Assembly (NCBI RefSeq): GCF_002286735.1
Contig: NZ_NRTA01000003.1
Span: 1-64,000 of the forward strand
DNA length: 64,000 nucleotides
From: Leptolyngbya sp. BC1307
GTDB taxonomy: Bacteria; Cyanobacteriota; Cyanobacteriia; Phormidesmidales; Phormidesmidaceae
Direction: 5' to 3'
Position numbers and translations under genes: made by a program. Positions 17,749 through 27,362 of the stretch are shown piece after piece (the stretch's first letter is position 1; the number at the start of each line of letters is the position of its first letter). Below the pieces are notes generated by a model. That model ran no database searches. It saw nothing but the letters and a program-made list of their open reading frames with translations, and was not told the DNA's origin.

Positions 17749-17757
17749 TTACACCTA

Positions 17758-17785
17758 ATTGTAAGAGACTCTTAGTAATTTGCCA
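17758..17785 (-). promoter_or_regulatory. Putative Yfr1 promoter
   Basis: On the minus strand TGGCAA (17780-17785) and TACAAT (17758-17763) are separated by 16 bases, resembling a sigma-70 promoter. The -10 box ends about nine bases before the inferred Yfr1 5' end. The -35 match is weak. Confidence 0.5.
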
Positions 17786-17887
17786 CCGCTTTCCAATGAT
17801 ATCGGAGAAAAGTCTTAGAAATTAGCGACGATTACCGATGGTTTCTTCATCCTTAAGTAATATTTGCGCGTAACTACTCGCGTAAAT

Positions 17888-19051
17888 TTACTTACCCATT
17901 CCTAACTGCTGAGCCTTTTGATAAACCTTACCTTCTGTTAGCAGCGAGGGAGCGATGACGATGTCTACCTGCTGCATCTCTTTAATGTCTTTTGCGCCTA
18001 GTGTGCCCATACTGGTTTGCAGCGCCCCTAGCAGATTGTGAGTACCATCGTCTAGCTGAGCCGGGCCGCGTAAGATTTGCTCTAGCGTGCCGGTTGTCCC
18101 CACCTGAATTCGCGTACCGCGAGGCAGCACTGGGCTCGGCGTTGCCATACCCCAGTGAAACCCTCGCCCCGGAGCTTCTTTAGCTCGCGCAAAGGGAGAT
18201 CCGATCATCACCCCGTCTGCGCCTGAGGCAATACATTTACAAATGTCGCCCCCCGTAATTAAGCCACCATCTGCAATCACAGGCACATACTGACCTGACT
18301 CCCGCTGATAGTCATCTCTGGCGGCGGCGCAGTCTGCTACCGCTGTCGCCTGCGGAATGCCAACGCCCAAGACGCCCCGAGAAGTGCAGGCCGCGCCTGG
18401 CCCAATACCCACTAGCACACCCGCTGCGCCTGCCTGCATGAGCTGCAGCGTGACTTCGTAGGTGACGCAGTTGCCCAGCAAGACGGGCATGGGCATCTCC
18501 TGACAAAACTTCGCTAGATCCAGCGGAGAAACTGACTGAGGAGAGAGGTGATCGGTTGAAACGACCGTTGCCTGAACAAACACCATATCTGCGCCTGCCG
18601 CCGCGACGATTTGGCCAAACTTGGCAGCGCCAGCGGGCGTCAAGCTAACGGCAGCGATTCCGCCTTGATCTTTGATTTCGCCGATTCGCTTTTGAATCAG
18701 CTCGGGCTGCACTGGCTGGGCATAGAGTTCCTGCATGAGCGGAACGAACTCCGTCTTGCCGACCGCTGCGATTCGATCTAAAACCGGCTCGGGATCTGCG
18801 TAGCGGGTCTGAATGCCTTCTAAGTTAAGGACGCCGAGCGCGCCTAAGCGAGAGAGTTCGACGGCCATCGTGACATCGACGACGCCATCCATAGCGCTAG
18901 CAATAATCGGGATTTCACGGGTGATTTGGCCAATTTGCCACTGGGTGTCTGCCAGCTGAGGGTCGAGTGTTCTAGCGCCAGGCACCAGGGCAATTTCATC
19001 AATTCCGTATGCGCGCCGCGCTGTTTTACCACGACCAATTTGAATATCCAC
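17888..19051 (-). CDS. guaB3: GuaB3-family IMP dehydrogenase
   Basis: 387-aa protein of the IMPDH/GMPR superfamily that lacks the CBS pair of classical GuaB. The start MDIQIGRGKTARRAYGIDEI is typical of GuaB3. The nucleophile Cys near residue 221 lies in GPGAACTSRGVLG. A flavin-independent TIM barrel is indicated by VIADGGLITGGDICK and GADGVMIGSPFA. GuaB3 in cyanobacteria has been reported to act as an IMP dehydrogenase making XMP for GMP synthesis; the actinobacterial counterpart is less clear. It is followed by yfr1 and trxA on the same strand. Confidence 0.9.
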   Translation of the reverse strand: MDIQIGRGKTARRAYGIDEIALVPGARTLDPQLADTQWQIGQITREIPIIASAMDGVVDVTMAVELSRLGALGVLNLEGIQTRYADPEPVLDRIAAVGKTEFVPLMQELYAQPVQPELIQKRIGEIKDQGGIAAVSLTPAGAAKFGQIVAAAGADMVFVQATVVSTDHLSPQSVSPLDLAKFCQEMPMPVLLGNCVTYEVTLQLMQAGAAGVLVGIGPGAACTSRGVLGVGIPQATAVADCAAARDDYQRESGQYVPVIADGGLITGGDICKCIASGADGVMIGSPFARAKEAPGRGFHWGMATPSPVLPRGTRIQVGTTGTLEQILRGPAQLDDGTHNLLGALQTSMGTLGAKDIKEMQQVDIVIAPSLLTEGKVYQKAQQLGMGK

Positions 19052-19410
19052 GTCCGTACTTGTCCCAAGGAAGCATCTAGCTAGCGTAGCAAAGAAAGAA
19101 ATCGATTGCGTGCCGGGTTTGATTCACGGGTATTGAACAATACGGACTAAGCGATAGACAGAAGGCATTTACCCCCAGGCCGCCTCAGCCGCTGCTAGAT
19201 CGGCTCATGCGATCGCAGCAAATCTCTCGATATCTCTCGACATTTATAGAGTTCAGCAAAACCAGTAAGATGCTTAGATACTCTCAATGGATTTTTCACG
19301 CTTAGCTGACTGCCTAACTGATCGCGCCAGCTAGCGCATCACTGACTAGCGCTCAGGCTTTAACGTCCCAAACTAACTCCTTTTTGTGTCCTTTAGCGAT
19401 CGCCCTCCTT
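19052..19410. other. Divergent intergenic region between guaB3 and the RCK gene
   Basis: About 360 bp must carry both divergent promoters. A near-perfect 10-bp tandem (ATCTCTCGAT then ATCTCTCGAC) lies near 19221-19241. I see no convincing RNA gene or open frame. Confidence 0.4.
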
Positions 19411-20127
19411 GTGAACATCTCGTCTCTTAAGTTTTTCAAAAATCTCAGGGCGACTAATCGTCAGTTTGCTGTGATTGGGTTAGGCCGGTTTGGTCGGGCT
19501 GTCTGCTTGACCTTACATGGCATGGGCTACGAGGTGATGGGCATAGACTCTAATGAGAGCCGGGTCGCCCAGGTCTTGACCGATCAGATTGCAGCTCACG
19601 CAGTCCAGCTCGATTCCACGCAGCCCTCAGCGCTGATAGAAGCGGGCATTCCTGACTTTGATACGGTGATTGTGGCCATTGGCAACTATGTGCAAGAAAG
19701 CATCATCACAACCCTCAATGTCAAAGAAGCGGGTGTCGCGAATGTCGTTGCCAAAGCCTCTTCCGAAATTCACGGCAAGCTGCTGGTTCGGGTGGGCGCA
19801 GACCATGTGGTTTTCCCGGAGCATGAGATGGGCTGCGAATTGGCGCGATCGCTCACCCGGCCTGGCATTTTAGACCGCTTTGAACTTGATCCCGACCACA
19901 GCATTGTAGAAGTGCTAGTGCCGCAGTCTTTTGAAGGTAAGACCGTGATGGAAGTCGATTTGCGTAATCACTATGGCCTGACGCTAATGGCCTTAAGCCG
20001 GGAAAATGCCAAAGCCGATGACAACGATAAGTTCATTATTAACCCCAGCCCAATTACCCGCTTCAAGAGCGGCAATCTGATGGTGGTCATTGGCGATAAC
20101 AAGGGCATTGACCGGCTACCGGTATGA
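19411..20127 (+). CDS. TrkA/KtrA-type potassium uptake regulator (RCK domain)
   Basis: 238-aa cytosolic gating subunit for a Trk/Ktr potassium channel. RCK_N has the Rossmann signature VIGLGRFGRAV followed by an acidic strand end (GIDSNESR), which binds NAD(H) or ATP. A TrkA-C domain covers about residues 150-238 (VEVLVPQSFEGKTVMEVDLR). The GTG at 19411 (MNISSLKFFKNLR) is preferred; an upstream TTG at 19384 is open. Its TGA overlaps the anmK start in an ATGA arrangement, indicating coupled translation. No membrane Ktr/Trk subunit lies nearby. Confidence 0.85.
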   Translation: MNISSLKFFKNLRATNRQFAVIGLGRFGRAVCLTLHGMGYEVMGIDSNESRVAQVLTDQIAAHAVQLDSTQPSALIEAGIPDFDTVIVAIGNYVQESIITTLNVKEAGVANVVAKASSEIHGKLLVRVGADHVVFPEHEMGCELARSLTRPGILDRFELDPDHSIVEVLVPQSFEGKTVMEVDLRNHYGLTLMALSRENAKADDNDKFIINPSPITRFKSGNLMVVIGDNKGIDRLPV

Positions 20128-21275
20128 TGCGAGCAATCGGCTTGATGAGCGGGACTTCGGTCGATGGCATTGACGCAGCGCTAGTCGAGGTCTCAGGGCA
20201 GGGATATGCGGTCACAGTCCGGCTAGTTAAGGGAATCACGCATCCCTATTCGGCTGAAGTGCGATCGCGCATTCTGGCCCTCTGTGCCGATCAGCCGACG
20301 ACCCTGGCAAATCTGGCCGATTTAGACGATGAGATCGCCCGTCAGTTTGTCCAGGCGATTGACGCCCTAGATGTCGATCTCACCGATATTGACCTGATCG
20401 GCTCTCATGGCCAAACGCTGCACCACCGCCCCCCCCAACCTGATCAACTCGGCCATACCCTACAGCTCGGTCGCGGTGATCTGATCGCCCATCTAACCGG
20501 CTGCCCTACCATCAGCAATTTTCGCGCCGCCGATGTCGCTCTGGGCGGACAGGGCGCGCCGCTGGTGCCGATCGTCGATGCCTGTTTGCTCAGCCAGCCT
20601 GACTGCGATCTGGCCGTTCAAAACATTGGTGGGATTGGCAACCTCACCTACCTACCGCCCTGGCAGCGAGATCGGCAATCCTTCGACATGCCCAAGGGCA
20701 TCAGAGGTTGGGACACTGGGCCGGGCAATGCCCTGATTGACTGGGCTGTCTTCAAGCTTTCTCAAGGCCGCCATACCTACGATAAAAACGGCGATTGGGC
20801 AGCACAAGGCCAGCCCTCTAAAGCACTCATAGCAGATTGGCTAGAGCATCCTTTTTTTCACACCCCGCCGCCAAAATCTACCGGGCGAGAGCTGTTTGGG
20901 GCCGCCTACGCCGAGCGGTGCTGGCAGACTGCCCAGGCGCAAAATCTCAGCCCCGCAGACCTATTAGCTACCCTGACAGACTTTACTGCCGCCACGATTG
21001 AACTGAACTGTCGTCGGTTTTTACCACATTTGCCCGCAAAAATTTTGGTCGGTGGCGGCGGCAGTCGCAACGGCTATTTACTAGACAGGCTACAGCAGCG
21101 GCTACCGGCAACTCAGGTCGGATCTACCGACCAGCACCAGGTCGACCCAGACTTTAAAGAGGCGATCGCCTTTGCCATCCTGGCTTACTGGCGCTGGCAT
21201 CAGGTGCCTGGCAACTTGCCCAGCGTGACCGGCGCTACTCGGCCTTGCCTGCTCGGTGAACTCTGGTCGCCCTAG
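20124..21275 (+). CDS. anmK: Anhydro-N-acetylmuramic acid kinase
   Basis: AnmK phosphorylates and opens 1,6-anhydroMurNAc to MurNAc-6-phosphate during cell-wall recycling. It shows GLMSGTSVDGIDAAL at the N-terminus, NIGGIGNLTYL and DTGPGNALIDW in the middle, and ILVGGGGSRNGYL for nucleotide binding near the end. The 383-aa length is normal. The start ATG at 20124 overlaps the stop of the RCK gene; a second ATG follows directly at 20127. The pairing with amiC at 14 kb is functional only, not an operon. Confidence 0.95.
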   Translation: MMRAIGLMSGTSVDGIDAALVEVSGQGYAVTVRLVKGITHPYSAEVRSRILALCADQPTTLANLADLDDEIARQFVQAIDALDVDLTDIDLIGSHGQTLHHRPPQPDQLGHTLQLGRGDLIAHLTGCPTISNFRAADVALGGQGAPLVPIVDACLLSQPDCDLAVQNIGGIGNLTYLPPWQRDRQSFDMPKGIRGWDTGPGNALIDWAVFKLSQGRHTYDKNGDWAAQGQPSKALIADWLEHPFFHTPPPKSTGRELFGAAYAERCWQTAQAQNLSPADLLATLTDFTAATIELNCRRFLPHLPAKILVGGGGSRNGYLLDRLQQRLPATQVGSTDQHQVDPDFKEAIAFAILAYWRWHQVPGNLPSVTGATRPCLLGELWSP

Positions 21276-21313
21276 TGGGCATTCTAAAAGTGCTGGCATG
21301 AGGAAATCGCGCT

Positions 21314-21754
21314 GTGGGCCACAGCTTTTTACTTGAGCCCGGTCGATGGACATTGCAAGGCAACTGGCTCACTCGGGATGCTTTGCCGACTGTCGTCAAG
21401 GGAAAAATTCTGGTGGCGTGGAAACCCAGTAGCTGCTTTATGGTGGCAACCAAACTTTCTTTTCCCGATAGCGACCAGGATGAGATTGTGATGCAGTCTA
21501 AGGGACGGATGACCAGTCAGGATCGTCAGTACACGTTTGTCTTGCAGCACAGCCTTTTAGGTCAGGTAGAAGGCGAGGGCTGGATTGCCCCAGAGTCGAT
21601 TGTGCAGCGCTACTGGGGGCTAAGCGACAAACAGCGCCGAACTGGGTTTGAGACGCTGCGCCAACTCAGCGCTGAACGCTATCACTTTTCGGGCGGTGTC
21701 ATGGCCGGACACTATCTGACCAGCACCATAGAAGCAGAGATCACTCGTCAATAG
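21314..21754 (+). CDS. Conserved-looking protein of unknown function
   Basis: 146-aa protein from GTG 21314 (MGHSFLLEPGRWTLQG), not recognised. It is soluble, with alternating strands (KGKILVAWKPSSCFMVATKL, TFVLQHSLLGQVEGEGWIA) that suggest a beta-barrel or lipocalin-like fold, then a helix (SDKQRRTGFETLRQL). It begins 38 bp after anmK and ends 20 bp before a Ser/Thr kinase gene on the same strand, so all may share a transcript. Codon use matches its neighbours. No function is proposed. Confidence 0.65.
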   Translation: MGHSFLLEPGRWTLQGNWLTRDALPTVVKGKILVAWKPSSCFMVATKLSFPDSDQDEIVMQSKGRMTSQDRQYTFVLQHSLLGQVEGEGWIAPESIVQRYWGLSDKQRRTGFETLRQLSAERYHFSGGVMAGHYLTSTIEAEITRQ

Positions 21755-21774
21755 CGCCCCACAGCACCTAGAGA

Positions 21775-23352
21775 ATGTCGGATCCTAACGCTGGTCGTAA
21801 AATTTCTAATCGGTACGAATTGATTGAAGCCATTGGGCAGGGCTCTATGGGCAGAGTCTATTTGGCCAGTGATTCGCTGCTGGGCGGGGTGCCCGTGGCC
21901 GTCAAGTTTTTGTCCCAAACGCTGCTGAATGAAGACATGCGCAAGCGCTTCTTGCGAGAGGCTATGACTTGCGCTCAGCTCGGCCAAAAGAGTATGCATG
22001 TCGTTCGCGTGACCGACTATGGGGTGAATGAAGACGATATTCCTTTTTATGTGATGGAGTATCTCAAAGGGGAAAGCATTGGGCGCATTATCCGCACAGA
22101 ACCTTTGCCGGTGCCCAGGTTTTTAGAGCTCTTGCGCCAGATTCTCTTGGGGCTGAAGACTGCGCACACGGGCATTCTCGTCAAGGGAGAGATCGTCCCG
22201 ATTATTCATCGAGATATCAAGCCCAGCAACGTCTTAGTGACATCTGACCCCTCAATGGGGGAACTGGTCAAAATTTTAGACTTTGGCATTGCTAAGCTCT
22301 TGCAGGCAGATAGCGAACAGACCAGTACCTTTATGGGCACGCTCGCCTACGCCTCCCCTGAGCAGATGGAAGGCCGCGAGTTAGACGGTCGCACCGATAT
22401 CTACAGCCTGGGCGTGATGATGTATCAAATGCTCTCAGGCATGCTACCAGTGAGGCCGACTAACAATACGTTTGGCAGCTGGTACAAAGTTCACCGACTG
22501 GCCCAGCCCAAGCCATTTGCCAGGCTGGAAATAGGTCTCCAGGTGCCCCGAGCGCTAGAAGATATTATTATGGCTTGCCTGGCTAAACAGCGGCAGGACA
22601 GACCGAAGACGATTGATCGCATTATTGAGGCGATCGCCCCCATAGATGACTGCTTTGGGTCAGGGTCTCAGGTCTCTCAGCGGACTGGTACTGGGCTCTC
22701 TAGCGGGCTCTCCCATCTACCTCTACCGGTTGCCAGCAGCGAGCAGGAACAGCCGTCAGTCGCCCAGCCACCTTCAGCAGAAAGCTTCTACCTGCAGCAG
22801 AGCTGGCCGCCGGAGATGCCCCTTGCCCAAATCGTCTTCCCTCGGCTGCTCAGTCGGTGCGAAGAAAAAATTCCCACCCTGTGGGCGATGATGCCCCTTG
22901 CCGAAATTGACAAGCGCATTCGCAATACCCGCTACAACAATTTTATGTGCACCATGACCCCTCATCCGATGGTGCTTTGGCTGACAGCGCTTTACCACAA
23001 GGTAGAAGGCCCTCGCTGGCTGCCTTGCTATCTCGATCTCAAGATAGAAGCTTCGCAGCGCCTGCTCTGGACGTTGGCTGACGCGCAGATCTACCGGATT
23101 TTATTCTTCACGAGAGAAGCGCCTCATCAATGCCGATACGTACGGCTGCTCAACGTGGCTGCCGGTCAGCGTAAGCTTTTCAAAGAATGGACTACGACAG
23201 CGCGCAATTTCCCTTCTATTGGCAGCCCCCAGGAAAGTAAAGCGTTGCTCAAACGCGAATTAGAAGAAAACCTCAAGCCCAGAATTTTGATGAACCTCGA
23301 AGCCATGCATTCGGATGCTAAACCCGGCCTAGACACATTTCTAGACTTTTAA
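21775..23352 (+). CDS. Serine/threonine protein kinase (Hanks type) with unassigned C-terminal domain
   Basis: 525-aa cytosolic eukaryotic-type kinase. Glycine loop GQGSMGRVY (residues 20-28), VAVKFL with the ATP-binding Lys near 43, catalytic loop HRDIKPSNV (about 144-152), DFG (about 169) and SPEQ (APE equivalent) are all present, so it should be active. After about residue 285 comes a Ser/Gln/Pro-rich linker. Residues 340-525 then form a globular region (MPLAQIVFPRLLSRCEEK, NFMCTMTPHPMVLWLTALYH) that I do not recognise. There is no membrane segment. A Usp protein and a PP2C phosphatase follow on the opposite strand. Confidence 0.9.
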   Translation: MSDPNAGRKISNRYELIEAIGQGSMGRVYLASDSLLGGVPVAVKFLSQTLLNEDMRKRFLREAMTCAQLGQKSMHVVRVTDYGVNEDDIPFYVMEYLKGESIGRIIRTEPLPVPRFLELLRQILLGLKTAHTGILVKGEIVPIIHRDIKPSNVLVTSDPSMGELVKILDFGIAKLLQADSEQTSTFMGTLAYASPEQMEGRELDGRTDIYSLGVMMYQMLSGMLPVRPTNNTFGSWYKVHRLAQPKPFARLEIGLQVPRALEDIIMACLAKQRQDRPKTIDRIIEAIAPIDDCFGSGSQVSQRTGTGLSSGLSHLPLPVASSEQEQPSVAQPPSAESFYLQQSWPPEMPLAQIVFPRLLSRCEEKIPTLWAMMPLAEIDKRIRNTRYNNFMCTMTPHPMVLWLTALYHKVEGPRWLPCYLDLKIEASQRLLWTLADAQIYRILFFTREAPHQCRYVRLLNVAAGQRKLFKEWTTTARNFPSIGSPQESKALLKRELEENLKPRILMNLEAMHSDAKPGLDTFLDF

Positions 23353-23366
23353 ATCTAAATCTAACC

Positions 23367-24251
23367 TCATTTCTGACGGGGGAAATGGACAATTGGGTGC
23401 CAGGACGTTCTCAGCAGCGCGTCAGTAAAGCTAGGCGTGGTCAGGTCTAAGAGGCTACCGCTTTTGCCAGAGTAGGCTGCGATTGCGCTGATATCATGCA
23501 CTTCCGCAGATTTGAGGATCTCATCTAGCGGGCTACCGGTTCTCACCTCTATTCGCACCTCTGTTTTGATTTCGGTACCAAAGCCGTCTAGCTCGGCCTT
23601 TACCTTGCTTAGCTCGGCTTGAGCAGCTTCTACCGTATTGCTTTTAGAAAGCCGCCCACCGCTGTCTATGACCCAGCACAGCAGACAGGTTTCTAGCGAA
23701 CAGTTGGGGTCGGCTTGAATTCTAGTTTTGATCTCACTGACTAGCTCTTTGGCACTATCGCTGCCATCGTAAGGCACCAGCAAATAGTTAAAGAGATGCT
23801 GACAGCGCTGAGCAAGCTCAGCCTCACGATAGGTCGAAACGAGCTGGGGCCGCAATATCAGCATCGGCACATCGACTTTATCGACAATGCCCATGGTCGT
23901 ACTGCCAAACAGCCGTTCGTTTAAAGCAGAGCGGGTCGGCATCCCCGAAAACACGATGTCAGCCTGATGCTTTTTAACGGCCCTGACAATATTCTCAGAG
24001 GGTCGGCCAGAAGCAATCTCAATCTCGACTGTCGTGCCTTCAGGCACTGATGACTCTGCTACCAATAGGCGCTGATGGGCTTCCCTGACCTTTTCTTCAT
24101 CTACGCAAGGAATCTCACGAGAAGTCATCAGGGGTACATTGTGAAAAAACACAATGTGCTCTATTCCGCCTTCAGCCAAATCAGGTACAAAGTTGGCAAA
24201 GCGCTGAAGACTATCTGAGAAATCAGTACAAATGAGCGCACGCTTAAACAT
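23367..24251 (-). CDS. Tandem universal stress protein (two UspA domains)
   Basis: 294-aa cytosolic protein with two Usp domains in a row. The first runs from MFKRALICTDFSD to DVPMLILRPQL with the nucleotide-binding glycine motif GSTTMGIV. The second starts YLLVPYDGSDSAKEL and ends near HPIVHFPRQK; its glycine motif is degenerate (SGKSGSLLDL), so ATP may bind only in the first domain. The start is placed at ATG 24251 rather than the open TTG-type extension to 24317, whose 22 residues do not fit the fold. It converges with the kinase gene. Confidence 0.88.
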   Translation of the reverse strand: MFKRALICTDFSDSLQRFANFVPDLAEGGIEHIVFFHNVPLMTSREIPCVDEEKVREAHQRLLVAESSVPEGTTVEIEIASGRPSENIVRAVKKHQADIVFSGMPTRSALNERLFGSTTMGIVDKVDVPMLILRPQLVSTYREAELAQRCQHLFNYLLVPYDGSDSAKELVSEIKTRIQADPNCSLETCLLCWVIDSGGRLSKSNTVEAAQAELSKVKAELDGFGTEIKTEVRIEVRTGSPLDEILKSAEVHDISAIAAYSGKSGSLLDLTTPSFTDALLRTSWHPIVHFPRQK

Positions 24252-24354
24252 AAGATCGCACCAATAAAACGCCTTGGGTGGGGAATATTTCTCAACAGTA
24301 TCACCCCCGCATAGCATACGTCTTAAGCGCAGGATGAAAGAACCCTCTAGAGGT

Positions 24355-24378
24355 CAAAAAATGGCCAGATAACTGGCC
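24355..24378 (-). terminator. Rho-independent terminator of the PP2C gene
   Basis: Minus-strand GGCCAG-TTAT-CTGGCC (perfect six-pair stem, plus-strand 24363-24378) is followed by ATTTTTTG. It begins 13 bp after the phosphatase stop codon at 24391. Confidence 0.8.
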
Positions 24379-24390
24379 GATTCAGGACAA

Positions 24391-25128
24391 TCAGGAGATA
24401 GACAGCGCAACTACGGTGATATTGTCTCTGCCTCCTCGTTTTTTAGCCGCATCGATCAGGGTGATCGCGGCATCTTTGCAGGTCATAGCAGATTGCAGAT
24501 AGGTGACAATCATATCGTCGGCGAGTTCTTCGGTGAGTCCGTCGCTGCAGAGCAAAAGCCGGTCGCCTGGCTGAACCTTTAGCTGCTGAGTATTGACCTG
24601 GCGAAGATCGGCCCGGCCAACGCACTGAATGAGCACATGCCGCCAAGGGTGATGCAGCAGTTGCTCAGTGGTGAGGTCACCTGCCTGCTGAGCCTGCGCT
24701 ACCCAGGTATGATCTCGGGTGATCTGAAGCAACTCATCTTGACACAGCTGATAAAGCCGCGAGTCACCGACATGAGCGCACCAAAACTGACGGTCTCTCA
24801 ACATGGCAACGACAACCGTTGTCCCCATATCAGCCCGCTCAGGATGTTGACGCTGATCGCGTAGAATGGCTTCATTGGCTGCAAGAACAGCGCGTTCCAG
24901 CAGCGCTGGCGAAGAAATATCGCTATCTCGATAGGCCGCCACGCAATTGCTAATAGCTTCTATCGTCAGCCGACTGGCCTCTTGCCCGCCAGCGTGACCG
25001 CCCATACCATCGGCTACGATAAATAGATCGCCTGTCGGCGACAGATAGTAGCTGTCTTGATTGGTCGCCCGATGGAGTCCAACGTCGCTCAGGCCAGCAA
25101 AGTCTAAACCAGTCAGGGAAGGGCTCAT
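24391..25128 (-). CDS. PP2C-family protein serine/threonine phosphatase
   Basis: 245-aa metal-dependent phosphatase of the Stp1/PrpC type that reverses Hanks-kinase phosphorylation. The conserved motifs are all present: NQDSYYL, VADGMGGHAGG (metal-binding Asp), AHVGDSRLYQL, LCSDGLTEEL and GRDNITVVAL. The length equals that of minimal PP2C enzymes, with no sensor or membrane domain. It lies close to a kinase gene (21775-23352) in opposite orientation, a common functional pairing. A terminator follows directly. Confidence 0.93.
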   Translation of the reverse strand: MSPSLTGLDFAGLSDVGLHRATNQDSYYLSPTGDLFIVADGMGGHAGGQEASRLTIEAISNCVAAYRDSDISSPALLERAVLAANEAILRDQRQHPERADMGTTVVVAMLRDRQFWCAHVGDSRLYQLCQDELLQITRDHTWVAQAQQAGDLTTEQLLHHPWRHVLIQCVGRADLRQVNTQQLKVQPGDRLLLCSDGLTEELADDMIVTYLQSAMTCKDAAITLIDAAKKRGGRDNITVVALSIS

Positions 25129-25176
25129 AGATTTAATTAACAGGTGAGGCCAGTGCCTCTGCGGTAGTTACTGGCA

Positions 25177-27213
25177 CTAGGGCATTCTGTCGGCTTTGGC
25201 TACCTTCATCAGCAGACGGATGAGCGTAATGCCCATGATCGCTGCAAGCACGCTCATGAACACAGCTGGCACTAAAAAGTCAGAGATTAGCAGCAGCGTG
25301 GCTGAGAGCGTAAAAGTGCCCACTAGCAGTGTGTAGCCCGTTGCCAGAAGCAAATTGCTGCCGCGACGGAGAATGCGATCGCTCTCGATAGAGCGCACCC
25401 GCACCCGCACATCCCCTCGATCTAGCCGATCGAGGGTAGCTTCAATCCGCCGGGGCAAACTCAGCGCAGAGCTGCCTACCTGCGCGGCCTGTCGGCTAAT
25501 TTCACCCAAAATACTGCTGGACTCACCGGGACCACCATTTGTCATAAGCTCGCTCGCATAGGGTTTAGCTGCTTCCATAAAACTAAAGTCCGGATCGAGC
25601 CCTTTGCCTACACCCTCTAGGGTAGAAAAGGCCCGCATCACAAAGGTAAAAGTCGCCGGAAACCGAAAGGGCTGATCGTAGGCTACCGCGTAGAGATCGT
25701 CGCTGATGGCGGTCACCGACTGCTCTTCAAACGGCTTGTCCATCATATTGTCCAGAATATACTGGATCGACCGGCGCACTGGCCCCATATCATCAATTTC
25801 GGCTAGTGCGCCCAAAGCGACCAGCGCCGTCATTACCTGACCGGCATCTCGCTGGGCAATTCCCACAAACGTATCCATCAGCCGGACGCGCGTCACTGGC
25901 TGAATTTGGCCCATCATGCCAAAGTCATAAAAGATCAGCGACCCGTCTAAATTCACCGCAATATTGCCAGGGTGAGGATCGGCGTGGAAAAACCCATCGG
26001 TTAGCAGCTGACGCAGATAGGATTCAGCCCCTAGCCGCGCTAGTCGCTTACGATCCAACCCGGCTGACTCCAAGGCTTCGTAGTGACTGATCTTGATCCC
26101 TGGCATGTACTCCATTGTCAGCACCCGAGGCGAGGTATACCGCCAGTAGATGCGAGGCACTTTCACCCAGTCAACGCCACGGAAATTGCGCCTGAATTTG
26201 TCCCCGTTGCGACCTTCATGCAGAAAGTCAATCTCTAACCACAGCAAGCGACAGCACTCTTCGTAAATGCCCATCCAGTCTCGGCCTTTGCCCCAGTCCG
26301 GATGGTTTTGAAAGTATTGAGCGATGCCCTTAAGAATAGAGAGATCAATCGAGAACAGCTTAGAAAGCCCTGGCCGCTGCACCTTGACAACAACCTCTTC
26401 ACCCGAGTGAAGCTGGGCGCAGTGAACTTGCCCTAGGCTGGCGGCGGCAATCGGCACGACATCAAAGCTCTGATAGAGTTTGTCAAGCGGGTGGCCAAAA
26501 TCGCTTTCGATGATTGCCTTCACCTGCGGGTAGCCAAAGGCAGGCACCCGATCTTGCAGCTTAGAAAGCTCCGCTACATATTCGATCGGGAACAGATCGG
26601 CGCGGGTGGAAAAAAGCTGACCGATCTTGATAAAAGTTGGCCCCAGGCTCAGGCAGGTTTCTCTGAGCCAAACAGCAATTTCCTGACGCCGCTGCTTTTG
26701 CTTTTCGGGCGTGATCGAACCGCCATAGCTCCAAGCCTTACCGTATAGCCAACGCTTGGCTAGCAGCTTAAGTACAAACGACCAAATATCGATAAATCGC
26801 TGCGGTCTGGAATAGCTACCGCTATTCCAGCGGTAGTCACCATCACGGTAGGTGCTACCGCTGTAGATTGAGGGTGCTGGAGCTGAAGACGCTGGAGCGG
26901 CCAGCGGTCGGTCGGTCAGGGTCGCTGGCTGCTCTGATGGTAGCTGAGGCGGCACAGGTGAGGCGTGATCTGGGCCACTAGCTGTAGCCGCCTGAACAGA
27001 AGCGTCATCCAACGGTGAAGATCTGACGGGCTCAGCATCGGTATCCCGCTCGTGATGTCTGTCTGTCGCCTGCGCACCCAATAGACTTTTACCCTGGATG
27101 TGACCGTTGCGATCGCCGTTTTGCCTCGCCTCATGACTGTCACCAGGCGGCACCGGAGACATCAGGGACTCTGACGAAGGGGGGGATTCACTTTCTCTAG
27201 AGACAGCAGACAC
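25177..27213 (-). CDS. ABC1/AarF/UbiB-family atypical kinase
   Basis: 678-aa protein of the UbiB/ABC1K family, linked to prenylquinone metabolism and membrane lipid homeostasis. About 130 N-terminal residues are Pro/Ser/Ala-rich and low in complexity. The atypical kinase domain shows KLGPTFIKIGQLFSTR (KxGQ motif), AAASLGQVH (Ala-rich loop), VVVKVQRPG (Lys), HADPHPGNIAV and YDFGMMG. Two hydrophobic helices near the C-terminus (LLLATGYTLLVGTFTL and FLVPAVFMSVLAAIMG) should anchor it in a membrane. ABC1K proteins are common in thylakoid organisms. The N-terminal extension may be an over-long start. Confidence 0.9.
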   Translation of the reverse strand: MSAVSRESESPPSSESLMSPVPPGDSHEARQNGDRNGHIQGKSLLGAQATDRHHERDTDAEPVRSSPLDDASVQAATASGPDHASPVPPQLPSEQPATLTDRPLAAPASSAPAPSIYSGSTYRDGDYRWNSGSYSRPQRFIDIWSFVLKLLAKRWLYGKAWSYGGSITPEKQKQRRQEIAVWLRETCLSLGPTFIKIGQLFSTRADLFPIEYVAELSKLQDRVPAFGYPQVKAIIESDFGHPLDKLYQSFDVVPIAAASLGQVHCAQLHSGEEVVVKVQRPGLSKLFSIDLSILKGIAQYFQNHPDWGKGRDWMGIYEECCRLLWLEIDFLHEGRNGDKFRRNFRGVDWVKVPRIYWRYTSPRVLTMEYMPGIKISHYEALESAGLDRKRLARLGAESYLRQLLTDGFFHADPHPGNIAVNLDGSLIFYDFGMMGQIQPVTRVRLMDTFVGIAQRDAGQVMTALVALGALAEIDDMGPVRRSIQYILDNMMDKPFEEQSVTAISDDLYAVAYDQPFRFPATFTFVMRAFSTLEGVGKGLDPDFSFMEAAKPYASELMTNGGPGESSSILGEISRQAAQVGSSALSLPRRIEATLDRLDRGDVRVRVRSIESDRILRRGSNLLLATGYTLLVGTFTLSATLLLISDFLVPAVFMSVLAAIMGITLIRLLMKVAKADRMP

Positions 27214-27362
27214 TCAGGCTTCCCGTTTTAAAACAGTTTGAAAAAATTTTTGCGCGAACTTGAACTGGAGGGTTCGTCAGCCATCGTCAGCTTTATCACC
27301 ACGAGCCTACATTTTACGCTCATAGAATCAAAAACTGACAGGCCAAGCGACCCCACCGCTCG

